The notes below the pieces were generated by a model. The model was given only the letters and a program-made list of their open reading frames with translations. It was not told where the DNA came from and made no database searches. DNA of 64,000 bases from Kalaharituber pfeilii (Eukaryota; Ascomycota; Pezizomycetes; Pezizales; Pezizaceae), in assembly GCA_015179045.1 (NCBI GenBank), contig WHUZ01000143.1, positions 30,981 through 94,980 of the forward strand, written 5' to 3'. Shown here piece after piece: positions 41,964 through 51,296 of this stretch. Position numbers and translations under genes: made by a program. How positions within the stretch are numbered: position 1 is the first letter of the stretch; each line of letters starts with the position of its first letter.

Positions 41964-41998
41964 TTTTTTTTTTTTTTTTTTCTGTCATCACTCGCATG
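41964..41998 (-). mobile_element. minimal family-B retroposon
   Basis: 35 bp: on the minus strand CATGCGAGTGATGACAG (17 nt of LINE-B tail) plus an 18-A tract. ACCGCTGCG repeats exactly at 41950-41958 and 41999-42007, and the match extends imperfectly to 14 bp. One of the shortest copies in the window. Confidence 0.85.
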
Positions 41999-42007
41999 AC
42001 CGCTGCG

Positions 42008-42786
42008 GTTATCAATTCACCAATCCTTTTCACCTAGAACCTAACCTACCCCTGCAATAGCTAACGTACCGTCGGAAGCCGCATCTACGGTTATGAAATG
42101 TTCAGTATCCTTTATCGTTTAATTCGTAGTAGCTGTTCATACCTAATGTCACTCTCAACTCCAAAGCACTTATCCCGTGCTATTAAACCTGATTTTGTGG
42201 GATAAACGTGTTCCTTCCACACGTCTTGCACAAATTAGTTTTGGCAACACGACGATGCGAAAGGACTGCAATATCGTTATTATGGCGGGCATAACCTCCG
42301 CAGCAATATAGCTTCTCATTTTTTCTCAGACGAGTGCTGGACACGGAGTAGCGGATCAAGATTCTGTTATGCTCCTGCGTTTGTCTTGTCTAACTGAAGT
42401 ACAATGGAGTCAGCCAATGGTTAGATTTTGGAATTACGAGTTGGGGCTGTCAGCAAGTACGGGAGTGAGATCAATTCTGTTGATTTGGTTTTTGGCGATT
42501 TTGGAGTGGGAGACGAGAGAGAGTAATAGGTCGCATGTGAGGCCGGTTATACGGTTTGCAAATCGATACAAAAATAAAAACAATACAGACACAAACAATT
42601 CGTTAGAAATGGAACACTGAGAGAGCTAGGAAGATGACAGTAACATAAAGTAGAATAGACACTTTTCTGTTGTTGATTGTCCGTATATTTCCTTTTCATA
42701 TCATACAAAATTAAAAACAAATGTCTCTCTAATCCATATTATGCATAGTCCGCTAGCACTTCTCCCTGAACGTTCTCAGCCCATCC
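42008..42786. other. unassigned sequence
   Basis: Nothing recognisable before the hAT-like MITE. Confidence 0.35.
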
Positions 42787-42794
42787 CTGGAAGC

Positions 42795-43341
42795 CAATGA
42801 ATCCAACAGGCCAGGCCGTGAGGGCCGCCTGGACCGTCCCCCAGGCCATTCAGGCCGGCCCAGGCGCCCTGCCATGGCCAACAACTGCATGCGGGGTCAC
42901 GTGAAAAAAAAAAAAAAAAAAAGGCCCGGCCCAGGCCATTCAGGCAGGTTCGAGCCAGCGTTTACCAGATTGTTTGAGTATTTAAATCAGTAGAATCTCT
43001 TGTATATCTAGAATTTTAGACAGCAGCAGTCTACGACTTTGGTCAAGTATGTATCACACTTTATATTCAAGTATATATACTAACAAATATTTTAGAAATG
43101 ACGGCACCTTCCAGATAATACAACAGATGGGACTCAATTCTGCGATGATGATACCTAATGGGTGACTGTCAATTACTGAGAGTGGAAATATCAAAAGCTA
43201 ATTCACCTGGGTTAAATTCTAAAATCGCTTAAATTTACGTAAATGACTAGTCTCGTGCCCAGACGCTACGTAAATGACCTGGTTGGCCTGGGCCGGCCTG
43301 AATGGAATGGCCTGCACCGGCCTGGCTTGTTGAATCCATTG
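42795..43341. mobile_element. hAT-like MITE, copy 1
   Basis: Termini CAATGAATCCAACAGGCC and (inverse) CAATGGATTCAACAAGCC. The exact 8-bp duplication CTGGAAGC is at 42787-42794 and 43342-43349. The subterminal regions are rich in GGCC/CAGGCC palindromes; the AT-rich centre matches copy 2 (58478-59259) in inverse orientation. CA(A/G)TG-type ends and an 8-bp target are hAT hallmarks. Carries a nested family-A insertion. Confidence 0.9.
42866..42922 (+). mobile_element. family-A short retroposon inside the MITE
   Basis: 57 bp starting GCCCTGCCATGGCCAACAAC, then GCATGCGGGGTCACGTG and A. Flanked by GGCCGGCCCAGGC (42853-42865) and GGCCCGGCCCAGGC (42923-42936), one single-base indel. Confidence 0.88.
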
Positions 43342-43735
43342 CTGGAAGCCTCCCTTTACCATCAAGCCGTCCTCCTTCTTTTGCTCTGGATTATCGGGAC
43401 TTAGACTTGGGCCTCTGGGACAATGCGTTTAACATTGCTCCATTTGGCTTGTTCTCATACACCGGAACGTATAGCCTAGGGACAGCAGCATCGTGTGTGT
43501 GAGCATGAACAATAGGTATACATCTGAAAGTTGGTTTAATCAAATTATGAGTAAACCGACGCTAGAGTCTCTCCAAGGAAGGGTTATGGATGGTAGAGGC
43601 CTTCGAATTCCCAATATCTGTTCCTCGATTATGTAAACCTTCCCTCTCGCTGCCTACCAACTCTTGGCATCTTTTGTGTTGACATCTCTTCCGCATTCGC
43701 ATCCTTTGCACATATTCACCATCACAACAAACCTC

Positions 43736-43741
43736 TATAAA
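43736..43741 (+). promoter_or_regulatory. TATA box for the gene at 44064
   Basis: TATAAA at 43736-43741, 15 bp before the minisatellite begins. If used, transcription would start around 43765 and the minisatellite would form the leader. Confidence 0.45.
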
Positions 43742-43756
43742 GCAAACATTCGTTTC

Positions 43757-44055
43757 ACCCTATTCACTATTCTAACTCACCACCCTGTTCACTATTCTAA
43801 CTCACTACCCTATTCACTATTCTAACTCACCACCCTGTTCACTATTCTAACTCACTACCCTATTCACTATTCTAACTCACCACCCTGTTCACTATTCTAA
43901 CTCACTACCCTATTCACTATTCTAACTCACCACCCTGTTCACTATTCTAACTCACCACCCTGTTCACTATTCTAACTCACTACCCTATTCACTATTCTAA
44001 CTCACCACCCTGTTCACTATTCTAATTCACCACCCTATTCACTATTCTAACTCAC
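43757..44055 (+). repeat. 25-bp minisatellite, ~12 units, in the presumed 5' leader
   Basis: Units ACCCT(A/G)TTCACTATTCTAA plus CTCAC, about twelve copies, with alternating A/G and T/C variants. The array ends 8 bp before the ATG at 44064. The alternation of two unit types implies expansion as a 50-bp double unit. Confidence 0.93.
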
Positions 44056-44063
44056 AGTTACCA

Positions 44064-45613
44064 ATGCCTCGCTTTTTCAAATCTTTCTCCAAGGAAGTGA
44101 AGCTCACTCTCAAAAAGAGTGCAGCAAAAGTGCTTGTTGCCTGCTCCGGAAAGGACTCTGTCGAGTCTGATTCCAAGTCCCGACTCAGCACTCAGGGCAA
44201 AGGCAAGGAAAAGGCCCATGATGCCCCAAGGGCAGTCAAGGTTTATGGACCCGCTACCGCAATTACGGTAAGTTTTTCATTATCAAAATAACTGAAATAG
44301 TGGATCTAATCTCATCTAGAATACAACGAATGCCATGCATTCCAGCCAGTTACCGGCAACGATGATTGTTCCGACACATCGCCAAGTTCAAAGTAACATG
44401 GAGACTCAAAGCCTCAGCATCAAGGTCAGTCGCAGAATTTTCAGGCGTTGTGTTTATAACCATAGTAATCTAAGATTCTTATAGAGACCCAAATCAAGAA
44501 CCCGCAACCCTTTCTTCCTCGGTGATGTCCGCGTTACAAGCGCACGTGAGAATGACATAGATTCACTCACTACTACTTTCTCTTCGCCCCCTAGGATCCC
44601 CTCAAGGGTCTCTAGCCTCAACGCACCTACACAGTTTAAGCAGTCTCCAACTGTTTCCCCTAACGTGGATGTGCCTGCTATTGCGGCAACATTGGCTGGT
44701 GCTGAAGCTATCACATTCAACCATGCCGCAACCGTGCCTCCCATGATATGCCAGAGAAACCTCCCAACCATCTATGAGGACGTCATGAGCACTATTGATT
44801 TAGAAGTCATTGTTTCATCCGTTGAAAATAGCACCTGCTAGGTCGAAGGAGCACAAGAGGAGGCCGTGGGTAATGAAGTGCATTCGAAAGCTGTGCATCC
44901 AGCAGTTAGTGTGATGGCTGCGGCTGCTGAGGAACCCGTTACCACGAAAAACACTGTTGCTACATCGGACACCGTCAAAGATGGTGACTGTCACAAGATG
45001 TTGGATGATATTATCGGTTTTTGTGAAGAGTTGGACGAAGTGTTGAAAACTGTTACATCGGACACTGTTAAAGATGGTAACTGTCACAAGTTGTTGGATG
45101 ACATTATGGGTTTATGTGAAGAGTTGGACGAAGTGTGGAAAACTGTTTTTACATCGGACACCGTCAAAGATGGTGACTCTCACAAGCTGTTCGATGATAT
45201 TATGGCTTTATGTGATGAGTTGGACCACATTTTGGATAAAAACGTTGACGAGATCATGGAACTCCGACAGAGAGTAGACGAGAGCCAGGACAACCACATG
45301 AGGAGCTAAGGAAGTAAATGTCAATGACAGGTCTGACGATGCGACAAAACAGCTTGAATCGTTATTTCCTGGAACCGAAAAGGTGAAGGACGCCACGAAG
45401 CCTCACACCGCAAACACCATGAGAAGCTATCACTCAACCTTTCACAATCAACCGAGTCATCCTAGACATATTGGCGGTGTTGGGACCATTGCGATGACCT
45501 TTGACGACTGGACAAAACAGCATGATGCAGTATATACAATCCTTCCAGCGAAGAAAGGGACAGCTTTGCCGGCTGGGGTTCCCCGCATATATCGCAAGAG
45601 CCGCTCGAAATAA
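44064..45613 (+). pseudogene. hypothetical multi-exon gene, disrupted
   Basis: Exons 44064-44267, 44320-44424 and 44485 onward, joined in frame by GT-AG introns of 52 and 60 bp. The N-terminus is basic (PRFFKSFSKEVKLTLKKSAA). Exon 3 reads to a TAG at 44839-44841, and the same frame then continues open to 45309. This part holds three repeats of ~27 residues (TSDTVKDGDCHKMLDDI ... CEELDEV) and an acidic helical end. A further coding stretch in another frame (SLFPGTEKVKDATK, IAMTFDDWTKQHDAVYTILP) ends at 45613. One in-frame stop and one frameshift suggest decay, although an unseen intron or a truncated active form remains possible. Function unknown. Confidence 0.5.
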
Positions 45614-46350
45614 TTACGACCGGATGACTATATATTGAAGGGTACAGTAACTTTGCTTGCCTCTCTGCTGCTCCTCTTGGTCCTGTCCTTTTTTATAGTA
45701 TCTATACTCAAAATGCCGTATAGGACGGCTCTTATTCTCTCCTCTTAAGTCTGAGGAAAATGCAAAAAAAATCAAGAAAATACAAAAACAAGAAAAAAAA
45801 AAAATCTGTTTCGGTAGTACGTCTTGTGTTTAAGGATATTTCTCCGCCTTCTGGAGGTTCTAATTTGTTCTCAACTTTTCTTTGTGTTTTCTTTTTCTTA
45901 TCGCATCGTTGAGATTTGTAAGTGCTTTCTGAAGTTCGATTCTTAGTAGCTACCGGTAGTAGTCCAGTTCGTTGTCGTTGAATTTTTTTATGTCAATTTG
46001 GCTCATAATGGGCTTTTTTGTTTTTTGTTTTTTATATCATTGATCGCGTGCCGCAATTGTCAATTAATTCACCATCAAAACACAATTTCTCACCAAACGA
46101 ACGGCTTGTTACGACCTGCCGCGATCAGGCTTGTACACTTGTACAGTATCCTGCATGGAGGGACAAAATATTCCATGAATAAATTCCTACAAATGGGGCC
46201 CGTTTTCTACTAGCAGACCACTCCTAAGCTTTCTATAGAGGAACAATTGTTCTGATTTCCTTCGTGACCCAAAGCTCTGCATTTGTGGGTACGTTACGAA
46301 TTGGTAACTCCCAAGCGCATCTACGGTAGGTGCAAAACTTGGAAAAATAA
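45614..46350. other. unassigned sequence with a family-B relic
   Basis: At about 46023-46056 a T-rich tract followed by ATATCATTGATCGCGTGCCGC is an inverted minimal family-B tail without a clear duplication. Otherwise nothing. Confidence 0.45.
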
Positions 46351-46359
46351 TTGCCGGGC

Positions 46360-46559
46360 GGGAGAGCAGACCTGATCGAGCCACCAAAGAGCAAGGACAA
46401 GGACGTTCTGGCAGAAATGCTGCAATGGGCGGGACGACCCTAAGGGCAAAGGGACCTTTCATTAATCTTTCATCATTTAGTTTCTTATCTCTTCATTACT
46501 GCTTATCTCTTCACTTCTATTAGTCTCATCATAGACCGCAGGGCGGCACACGAGTAATG

Positions 46560-46591
<32 letters not shown>
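46360..46591 (+). mobile_element. LINE-B copy 4, 3' fragment
   Basis: ORF2 C-terminus AEMLQWAGRP and stop, then the 3' UTR with a duplicated CTTATCTCTTCA, and the tail ACCGCAGGGCGGCACACGAG, TAATGATATT with ~28 A. The 5' end is approximate. Confidence 0.78.
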
Positions 46592-46594
<3 letters not shown>

Positions 46595-46754
46595 CCATAG
46601 CTCCGGTGCGGCCTTAATTTTCCCTTGTAACTCCGGCCTTGAGTGTTTCTCCGAGCTGTAGCGGGTTCTGCAAAAACTCCGGTCCATGCCTGAGGCACTA
46701 TCTCCTCACTCTGACCATGCTGGCATTTCTTGTAATACACATCTATGCCCAACC

Positions 46755-46814
46755 GCCCTGCCATGGCGAACAGCTACAAGCGGGGTCATGTGATAAAAAA
46801 AAAAAAAAAAAAAA
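46755..46814 (+). mobile_element. family-A short retroposon (type example)
   Basis: 60 bp: 40 nt starting GCCCTGCCATGGCGAACAGC and ending GGGGTCATGTGAT, then 20 A. The exact 14-bp duplication ATCTATGCCCAACC is at 46741-46754 and 46815-46828. The cleanest copy in the window. Confidence 0.96.
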
Positions 46815-47179
46815 ATCTATGCCCAACCCATTTTTCATTGCCAGACTGCAGCTATCGGTTTATCAGCCAGAATTCTCACTAGCAGCTTTACAGGTCAATA
46901 TGGGTGGATATACCCTTCGTGGGTAGACCCTGACATAAAGGAGACAATAGAAAGATAAGGAATATTGACGACATGCAGTACCAAGAGATAAAGTCAGCTG
47001 AATCAAAGGGAAATTCTATCTCTACTCACCTCATTAACTCCACCACGGGGTCCCCCTCTCCTACAACCAAACCTGCTTTTGTGTGCATAGTACGCGTAGT
47101 CACCTGTATGTACACGACTTCTGGGATATCCCCTTATTCCCGGATTTATTTTGGTAGAACAGTACGAACGTGTTCTTTT

Positions 47180-47235
47180 GCCCTGCCATGGCGGATAGCT
47201 GCAAGCGAGGTAACATGACACACACAAAAAAAAAA
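47180..47235 (+). mobile_element. family-A short retroposon
   Basis: GCCCTGCCATGGCGGATAGC, CAAGCGAGGTAACATGAC, a CACACA variant and ten A. The exact 10-bp duplication GTGTTCTTTT is at 47170-47179 and 47236-47245. Confidence 0.88.
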
Positions 47236-47245
47236 GTGTTCTTTT

Positions 47246-47271
47246 TTTTTTGTCAACATCATTACTCGTAT
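47246..47271 (-). mobile_element. minimal family-B relic
   Basis: A T tract followed by ATCATTACTCGTA, directly next to the family-A copy. A two-element pile-up; no duplication resolved. Confidence 0.45.
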
Positions 47272-49051
47272 TTGTGTTGGTACCGGCGTGGAAGTGTTAT
47301 GTAGTTGAAAATTGATCTTATAGCAATGCAAGCCTCTACAGCGGCAGATTGAATAACACGCTGAATCCTATCCTATCTGCAATATCTAAGCTTCGGATCG
47401 CCAATGCAGTACCACGGCGGGTGACTCTGTCGAAATCCTTCCCGCTGTAGGTTGTCAGATTGCAAATTGCTTACCAGATACAAGACACAGAGGCGAAGCT
47501 CCCCCATAAATCCAAGGTGCCCAACCTGCATTCTGATACACGTTCACAACATGCAGCAGTTGAGGATGAACGGTGGCTGCGACAATGACGGCACGATAAC
47601 CCTGTAGCTGTGCACGACAACGAGAGCAGGTCTAGGCATCGTTTTGAAAGTCAAATGACACTGGTGCTGACCCTGAGATACTGTCGCCATTGTATTGACT
47701 TTGCAGGAATTCACCTTCAATAAGTTGAAACTTAGGAATTAACAGGACGGTAAGCTTGTGCTGTCGCACCATGCCAGCTATACCTTCATTCAGTGGGTCG
47801 ACGTTCCTCAGATACACCTACATCACCTTTGTTATCCAACTTCGTTATTGTTCCTTGCCTGTCTGCACATAGGTACACGTATTAGCGCCCTATCTCTGCC
47901 AGATATGCCTTCCCATTCTGCTCTATTTCACGTGTCCCTAGAGCGTTCCATCAATGAACAGAAAACACCGCAGCGAGGCAACACGCTCAACGAACACAAC
48001 CGCAGAGTTACGTGCGAGCAATGTCCGATCGGATGAGGGCGTGAAACCGAACAAGACACTCGATGATCTCACCTTTTCCCAGAGAGCATGGTCAAGAGGC
48101 CTTATCATGATGAATGTCCTCCGGACACTGCAGTGTAATGGTTTTTAGTAAAGTGGTGTCTTTCGAGGTTGCCACAAAATATGGTACCGTTCCACGGGTT
48201 ACTTTTCCAAGAGGATTGGACGACCTCCTCCGAGCTGTGTCCCTGGCAAGGTGTTTGAAAACGTCACGTCCTTATGGACAAGATTGGGGAAAATGTCAAC
48301 CTGTCCTAAATAGTCATAGAGCCTCATTATTAGATAGCCATCATGACTCCAAGCTGACAACTTCAATCTCGGCAGTGTCCTAAAAAATTCATATCGCCAC
48401 TGTCAGTCAATAACAAATACTCAAGGAGGCAAATAGAGAAGATCCATTTTTTCTGTTGTCTTTCGGCCACGTAACCTCGCATAGAGGCTACAGTACCAGC
48501 ATATGGCGGGGGAGAAGATCCTGTTGGCAAAGGTTTAGACATCCATGTCAAGAATCAGGTAGTGCGAAGACAGGATGTGCTTTTTTTTTGCTTTTTAGAA
48601 CGTCTAGGCATGCCAGTGCGCTGCGCAGTGCAGAAGGATAAGGCGAAAAATATGCAAGAGGCACAGCGTCCTTCGCAGTCTCGATCGTTGCTAGTGTGAT
48701 TCTTGCATTTCGGGCAGTATTTGGTATTAGGGACGAGTTCCCTAGGGACTTGCTCCGCCATCCCCAACGAAATCCAGCACATTATAGAATAACCAGGAAT
48801 CTTGGCAGGGAACACAAATGCAGTGCAAGAACAGCAACAGAAACACATGATTTCATACTTGACTATGTTGAAATCCCTCCTCGAAAGCCACTCAGCGTAG
48901 TATTAATGTGGGAGCTAGGATAATTTTTCGGGGTGTTCATTGCGCGGATAAGTCGAGTGTTCACAGGTTTGTCGCAGGAATTATGACTCGCCACTTCTAT
49001 GACAGCTGCTAATAATAGAATTAGAAATTTGAACCCCTCTATATACATACG
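47272..49051. other. unassigned sequence
   Basis: Several short frames (47758-48036, 48555-48923) with no recognisable features. No repeat identified. Confidence 0.3.
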
Positions 49052-49063
49052 CAGGGCATTATA

Positions 49064-49114
49064 TTTTTTTTTTTAATATCATTTATCGTATGCCGCCCTA
49101 AGGGCTATGGCGAT
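49064..49114 (-). mobile_element. family-B short retroposon
   Basis: 51 bp: on the minus strand ATCGCCATAGCCCTTAGGGC, GGCATACGATAAATGATATT and A. The exact 12-bp duplication CAGGGCATTATA is at 49052-49063 and 49115-49126. Confidence 0.94.
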
Positions 49115-49204
49115 CAGGGCATTATAGGATGCAATAATTTTTTCATTGCGCCAATAGGAGCAGGTGAGAATCGGGGCTTTTTCTGAGTCAAGTAACCAGG
49201 CTAC

Positions 49205-49960
49205 CAGCCTATGACAGGGACCCATATACCGGGGCCAGGTTGATGCAACTACCTATCTATCCTACGTGCACAATTGGGTATCAATGTACCCTCCGACCTT
49301 CGGCTATCTCAGATCGAGGCGGGCGAACCTCAGCTGGGTTGCCCTCTATTTCCGCCTGCCTCCATCCTTTCTCCTCCAAGTCTTCCCAGCACTGCCATAT
49401 GACTTGCGCCCCATCTTTATCCCTCTTCTGTGGCCGCTCCAGCTCAGCGCATCTGAACACCACATGCTCAGCACTCTACGCTCTCCACAAGTGCATTGCA
49501 CCTCCTCACCACTGATCGTCCTTCTCCATATAGCTCCGCCCTTCCCAGTCCATAGCTAGTAAGTGCTCTCCTGCCCCACTTCAGAAACGTACCCTTCCCA
49601 ACCCCAGCTCGCACCCTCTCGTTCTTTCTCTTTTGAACTAACTCCTGGTGCAGCCCGCCCTCAGTGGGCTGCCCATTGTAGCTTATGTTTGGCCCCCTTT
49701 TTGGCCTTCTTATCTGCCTTCTCATTGCCCTCTATCCACACGTGGGCCTTGGCCCATGCAAACCTCACCGTGCCAGCATGCCATAGCCCATAGGGCGGCA
49801 AGCGATTAATGATATAAAAAAAAAAAAAAAAAAACCGCGCCAGCATCCCTCAGCCTCCGTCGCATTTCTGATGCCAGGTCCGCAGTCCTCTCTTTCAACA
49901 GCTTCAATGGCACCTCTCATATCTGCGAACCTGGAGAAATCTGGAAGAACGATCTAGACG
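49205..49960 (-). pseudogene. LINE-C ORF2 3' part: RNase H and C-terminus
   Basis: Minus strand, upstream to downstream: a helix-like EVPLKLLKERTADLASEMRR, RNase H end FAWAKAHVWIEGNEKADKKA (His and Asp of the active site), then KGTFLKWGRRALTSYGLGRA, EHVVFRCAELERPQKRDKDG and WQCWEDLEEKGWRQAEIEG. A family-B insertion (49780-49833) sits between the helix and RNase H end. Frameshifts and stops; inactive. Confidence 0.78.
49780..49833 (+). mobile_element. family-B short retroposon nested in LINE-C
   Basis: 54 bp starting GCCATAGCCCATAGGGCGGC, AAGCGATTAATGATAT, then A. The 13-bp duplication ACCGTGCCAGCAT / ACCGCGCCAGCAT is at 49767-49779 and 49834-49846, one mismatch. Confidence 0.93.
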
Positions 49961-50027
49961 GGAAGTGATTAGCCGCAGGTTCAGGTCAGGATACTCATTC
50001 ATTGGCCCCCGTGATAGCAAGGCTCTG

Positions 50028-50059
<32 letters not shown>

Positions 50060-50110
50060 CATTGCTCGCGTGCCGCCCTTGGGGCTATGGCGAGATTAAA
50101 TACATGAAAG
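50028..50110 (-). mobile_element. family-B LINE tail with 27-T tract
   Basis: T tract 50028-50054, then the inverted tail ATATCATTGCTCGCGTGCCG, CCCTTGGGGCTATGGCGAG, followed by 3' UTR-like sequence. The upstream limit is not defined. Confidence 0.7.
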
Positions 50111-50722
50111 GGAGTGGTTAGGTACATGAAAGAAAATGGAGTGGAAAATGTCGATAATAAAAATGAGAGGGAAATAAAAGTGTCAAGGTGGAAGTCTCTT
50201 CCCATCGAAAATGTGTAGAATAACGAACGCAGGTTAGCGACCAGGCCTAAGAGTCCTTCTGGACGCTCAACGCGATGCAAGTGCAAATGGGTGGCCATGG
50301 TCGGAGACGACATCAAGTCAGCCTTCAACTTCGTGAGACGAGAGAAGGTAATGCACTCTTGCATACCTTAGATTTGATTAAAGATATTAAATTAATACTG
50401 AAGAGCCTTAAAAGAGACTTTGTAGATTGAATTCAGAAGGTCTCTTCTAATGCCTATATCGCCTTCGAGAGTCTTTATCCCTGGATTTACAAAGAATTTG
50501 CTTCTGAAATATGACTCCCATCCTTTATCTGACATCTCCGGCAAGTTTACAAATTTGAGTTATCCATTGGCCCAGAGGTAGAATACTCCTAAAAGCCATC
50601 AGGTCTTGTTGCTACACCACTGCTAGATTTCCCTGAGTCCCCGAGTAGGCCTCCTCACTTGTTACTAGGTCCTGACTTGTTGTGGTAATGGCTTCTACTG
50701 TCGGGTTGGAGTTTTGGAGATA
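50111..50722. other. unassigned sequence
   Basis: The first ~150 bp may still be LINE-B 3' UTR; the rest is not recognised. Confidence 0.35.
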
Positions 50723-50811
50723 TCGGGTGTAACCCGCTCTATGTCGAGTGCAACCTGCTCTATGTCGGGTGCAACCCGCTCTATGTTGGGTGCAACCCGC
50801 ACTCACCTACT
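50723..50811. repeat. 21-bp minisatellite, ~4 units
   Basis: Units GGGTGCAACCCGCTCTATGT with C/T variation, about four copies. Confidence 0.85.
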
Positions 50812-50889
50812 GCTAAGGAACCACCCCGCTTCACAAATTCACTGATCCACCTCTAGTATCTTTTTCAGCCCCTCTAGCGGGGTTACTAG

Positions 50890-51046
50890 GGGGCAAGGGC
50901 CTCAAAGCCTGGAAGTTCGGAATCAACAAGGTGGAGAGCCCGGAGTGCCGCTGGTCCGGGGAAGGGGAAGAGACGGCGGCACATTTGGGAGGAGTGCCGA
51001 GTGTGGAGACAGAAATGGCCAGGGGCGAGGCTGCGGTGAGAGAACG
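50890..51046 (+). mobile_element. LINE-B copy 5, left part (split by LINE-A)
   Basis: ORF2 zinc-like segment (GCCTCAAAGCCTGGAAGTTC to TGGCCAGGGGCGAGGCTGCGG) matching LINE-B copy 2 (23870-24040). It stops at 51046 and the matching sequence resumes at about 56793 (TTCCCGGAGGCAGAAG). Confidence 0.8.
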
Positions 51047-51296
51047 TTTTTTTTTTTTTTTTTATTTTTTTTTTTTTTTTTATTTCACGTGACCCCGCAT
51101 GCAGCTGTTCGCCAAGGCAGGGCCCCTGGGTCTAAGCCCTCAAAGCCCGGAGGCAGGCTTACCTAACTACCCCTCCGCCGTCATCTCTACAAACGGAAAA
51201 CTCAACCCCTCCCCGCCCCACCTCCCCGAGGCACTAAAATAACTACAACTTTCCTCCACCGCCACCCTCGAACGAACGAAAAATCGCCCCCTCCCC

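Noticed and set aside
43757..44055. CRISPR-like regular repeat
   Set aside because: Units are contiguous 25-bp tandem copies without unique spacers, in a eukaryotic context; it is a minisatellite.
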